Below, piece by piece: positions 6,713-7,270 of a stretch of DNA of 7,270 nt. The stretch is from NCBI GenBank assembly GCA_031276105.1, contig JAISNS010000124.1:1-7270 (forward strand), written 5' to 3'. Position numbers and translations under genes: made by a program. How positions within the stretch are numbered: the stretch's first letter is position 1; each line of letters starts with the position of its first letter. The stretch comes from Dysgonamonadaceae bacterium. Lineage in GTDB: Bacteria > Bacteroidota > Bacteroidia > Bacteroidales > Azobacteroidaceae. Below the pieces are notes generated by a model. That model was not told the origin of the DNA and did no database searches. It saw nothing but the letters and a program-made list of their open reading frames with translations.

Positions 6713-6781
6713 GGTCGTCGATACAGCGTTGTATCGGTCGTCAATACAGTACTGTATCGACCGGCCATACAGACCGGATCA
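6713..6781. repeat. Three 23-bp tandem units with palindromic cores
   Basis: Unit 1 (6713-6735) and unit 2 (6736-6758) share GGTCGTC, an ATACAG core and a GTATC end. Unit 3 (6759-6781) is degenerate but keeps CATACAG exactly in register at a 23-bp offset. Each of the first two has its own dyad: GATACA-GCGT-TGTATC in unit 1 and ATACAG-TA-CTGTAT in unit 2. The latter extends to GGTCG (6736-6740) with CGACC (6758-6762), leaving a 3-base bulge. The array directly adjoins, and by one or two bases overlaps, the stop codon of the minus-strand HU-like gene. It could be protein-binding sites, a 3' mRNA structure or a simple repeat element. Confidence 0.7.
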
Positions 6782-7270
6782 TTCCACTGTCAGGATTTTA
6801 TCAAAAACAGCGGTACGCGGCTCATTCAACACCCTGACCGTACTGCTTGTGTACTGCGTCGTGATTTCCAGTTTGTACGTATCCGTAATCAAATCGGGAA
6901 TAACGATCATCACTTCCGAAGGATTATTGACTACAATATCGTCCGCTTCCACCGGAAACGTTGCATCCGGGTCGTCCTGACTGCGGAAGAGGATACCTAC
7001 GCCCGGTTTGTCGCCCTCGACTTTAATCTTGTGTCCGGTGATTTTCAGGTTGCGCCCCGGCGTAAGCAAATCGTTGACCGAACCGCTCTTCACATCGACG
7101 ACCTGTGCAATGGAAATACCCGAATCGGCCAATCCCAGAATGTCCACCGTTACCGTCGAAAGCTCTTTGCGCAATTCCGTGCCCTGATGAAACTCGAACA
7201 GGACATGATGTTTTTGCGGATTGAACTTTTCCACTAAGCTGTTAAACACTCCTTTGATGTGAACCGAAGC
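6779..7270 (-). CDS. HU-like DNA-binding domain protein with C-terminal DUF4469 Ig-like domain (5' partial)
   Basis: The reading frame is open to the right edge of the window, so the true start lies beyond 7270; the GTG at 7249 is internal (preceded in frame by VHIKG). The visible part begins with the end of an HU/IHF-like fold (VHIKGVFNSLVEKFNPQKH, then GTELRKEL). A Bacteroidota-specific DUF4469 domain of Ig-like fold follows, with its characteristic phrases QVVDVKSGSVND, LTPGRNLKITG, VVNNPSEVMIVIP, YKLEITTQY and the final EPRTAVFDKILTV. Relatives are about 220-250 residues, so roughly one third, including the N-terminal DNA-binding helices, is missing here. The family is presumed to bind DNA through the HU part; the role of the Ig-like tail is unknown. 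The stop TGA (6779-6781) adjoins the 23-bp repeat array. Family assignment is firm; function is inferred. Confidence 0.87.
   Translation of the reverse strand, partial: ASVHIKGVFNSLVEKFNPQKHHVLFEFHQGTELRKELSTVTVDILGLADSGISIAQVVDVKSGSVNDLLTPGRNLKITGHKIKVEGDKPGVGILFRSQDDPDATFPVEADDIVVNNPSEVMIVIPDLITDTYKLEITTQYTSSTVRVLNEPRTAVFDKILTVE

Larger units (their letters stand above)
6431..6778. other. Gene-free stretch composed largely of repeats
   Basis: No credible gene lies here. Open frames crossing it are translations of repeats, recognisable by stretches such as CHPALDAGSPE, PCLTRDP and PLPLWGGG, which are common spurious ORF products. From left to right it holds an AT-rich leader (6431-6478), a G/C-rich hairpin (6481-6521), a low-complexity C/T-rich spacer (6530-6569), three TCAAG-loop palindromes (6570-6698) and a 23-bp tandem array (6713-6781). 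It separates the 5' end of the broken surface-protein gene from the 3' end of the HU-like protein gene, both on the minus strand. Confidence 0.8.

Noticed and set aside
6570..6781. CRISPR-like array
   Set aside because: The repeats are few, unequal, two different families, one copy is inverted, and there are no unique spacers of constant length between copies; no cas gene is present.
6381..6837. Open frames on both strands across the repeat region
   Set aside because: Their products are translations of palindromic repeats (CHPALDAGSPE, PCLTRDP and similar), a well-known source of spurious proteins; none has a plausible start region.
6689..7237. 182-codon plus-strand frame opposite the HU-like gene
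   Set aside because: It begins in the repeats and runs antisense to a clearly recognisable DUF4469 coding region; no family resemblance.

Overview
The window looks like chromosomal DNA from a Bacteroidota member, most likely of the order Bacteroidales. The evidence is a DUF4369/DUF5106-type exported thioredoxin protein, an HU-like protein with a DUF4469 Ig-like domain, a FISUMP-type (Fibrobacter succinogenes major paralogous domain) surface protein, A-rich translation starts without clear Shine-Dalgarno sequences, and a signal peptide predicted to leave Gln at +1. The genus cannot be settled from the sequence.

Left part (1-5337, all plus strand). Three genes are packed with two 11-bp start/stop overlaps: an exosortase/archaeosortase-family membrane protein (4-600), a long-form Xaa-Pro aminopeptidase of the M24B family (590-2374), and an exported thioredoxin-fold protein with a C-S-H-C active site (2364-3785). 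After a 52-bp gap comes a 499-residue cytoplasmic protein of unknown function with a run of Asp/Glu in its middle (3838-5337). The first three are almost certainly co-transcribed and translationally coupled. Their combined job is unknown, but the set pairs a membrane sorting/processing enzyme with a proline-specific peptidase and a periplasmic redox protein.

Middle (5338-6430). A large palindrome with T-rich sequence on both outer sides separates the plus-strand genes from a damaged minus-strand gene. That gene encodes a signal peptide, a PKD/Ig-like segment and a FISUMP-like C-terminal domain. It is broken at both ends: the signal peptide is out of frame with the body by one base at a G5 run, and the FISUMP domain is cut short where the coding frame runs into the palindrome.

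Right part (6431-7270). A gene-free 348-bp stretch holds several repeat families side by side: a G/C-rich hairpin, three copies of a TCAAG-loop palindrome (one inverted) whose stems differ by compensating changes, and about three 23-bp tandem units with palindromic cores. The window ends inside the minus-strand gene of the HU-like/DUF4469 protein, whose N-terminus lies beyond position 7270.

The most noteworthy points are the exosortase-peptidase-thioredoxin coupling, the doubly broken surface-protein gene, and the covarying repeat hairpins. No RNA gene, transposase or CRISPR array was seen.
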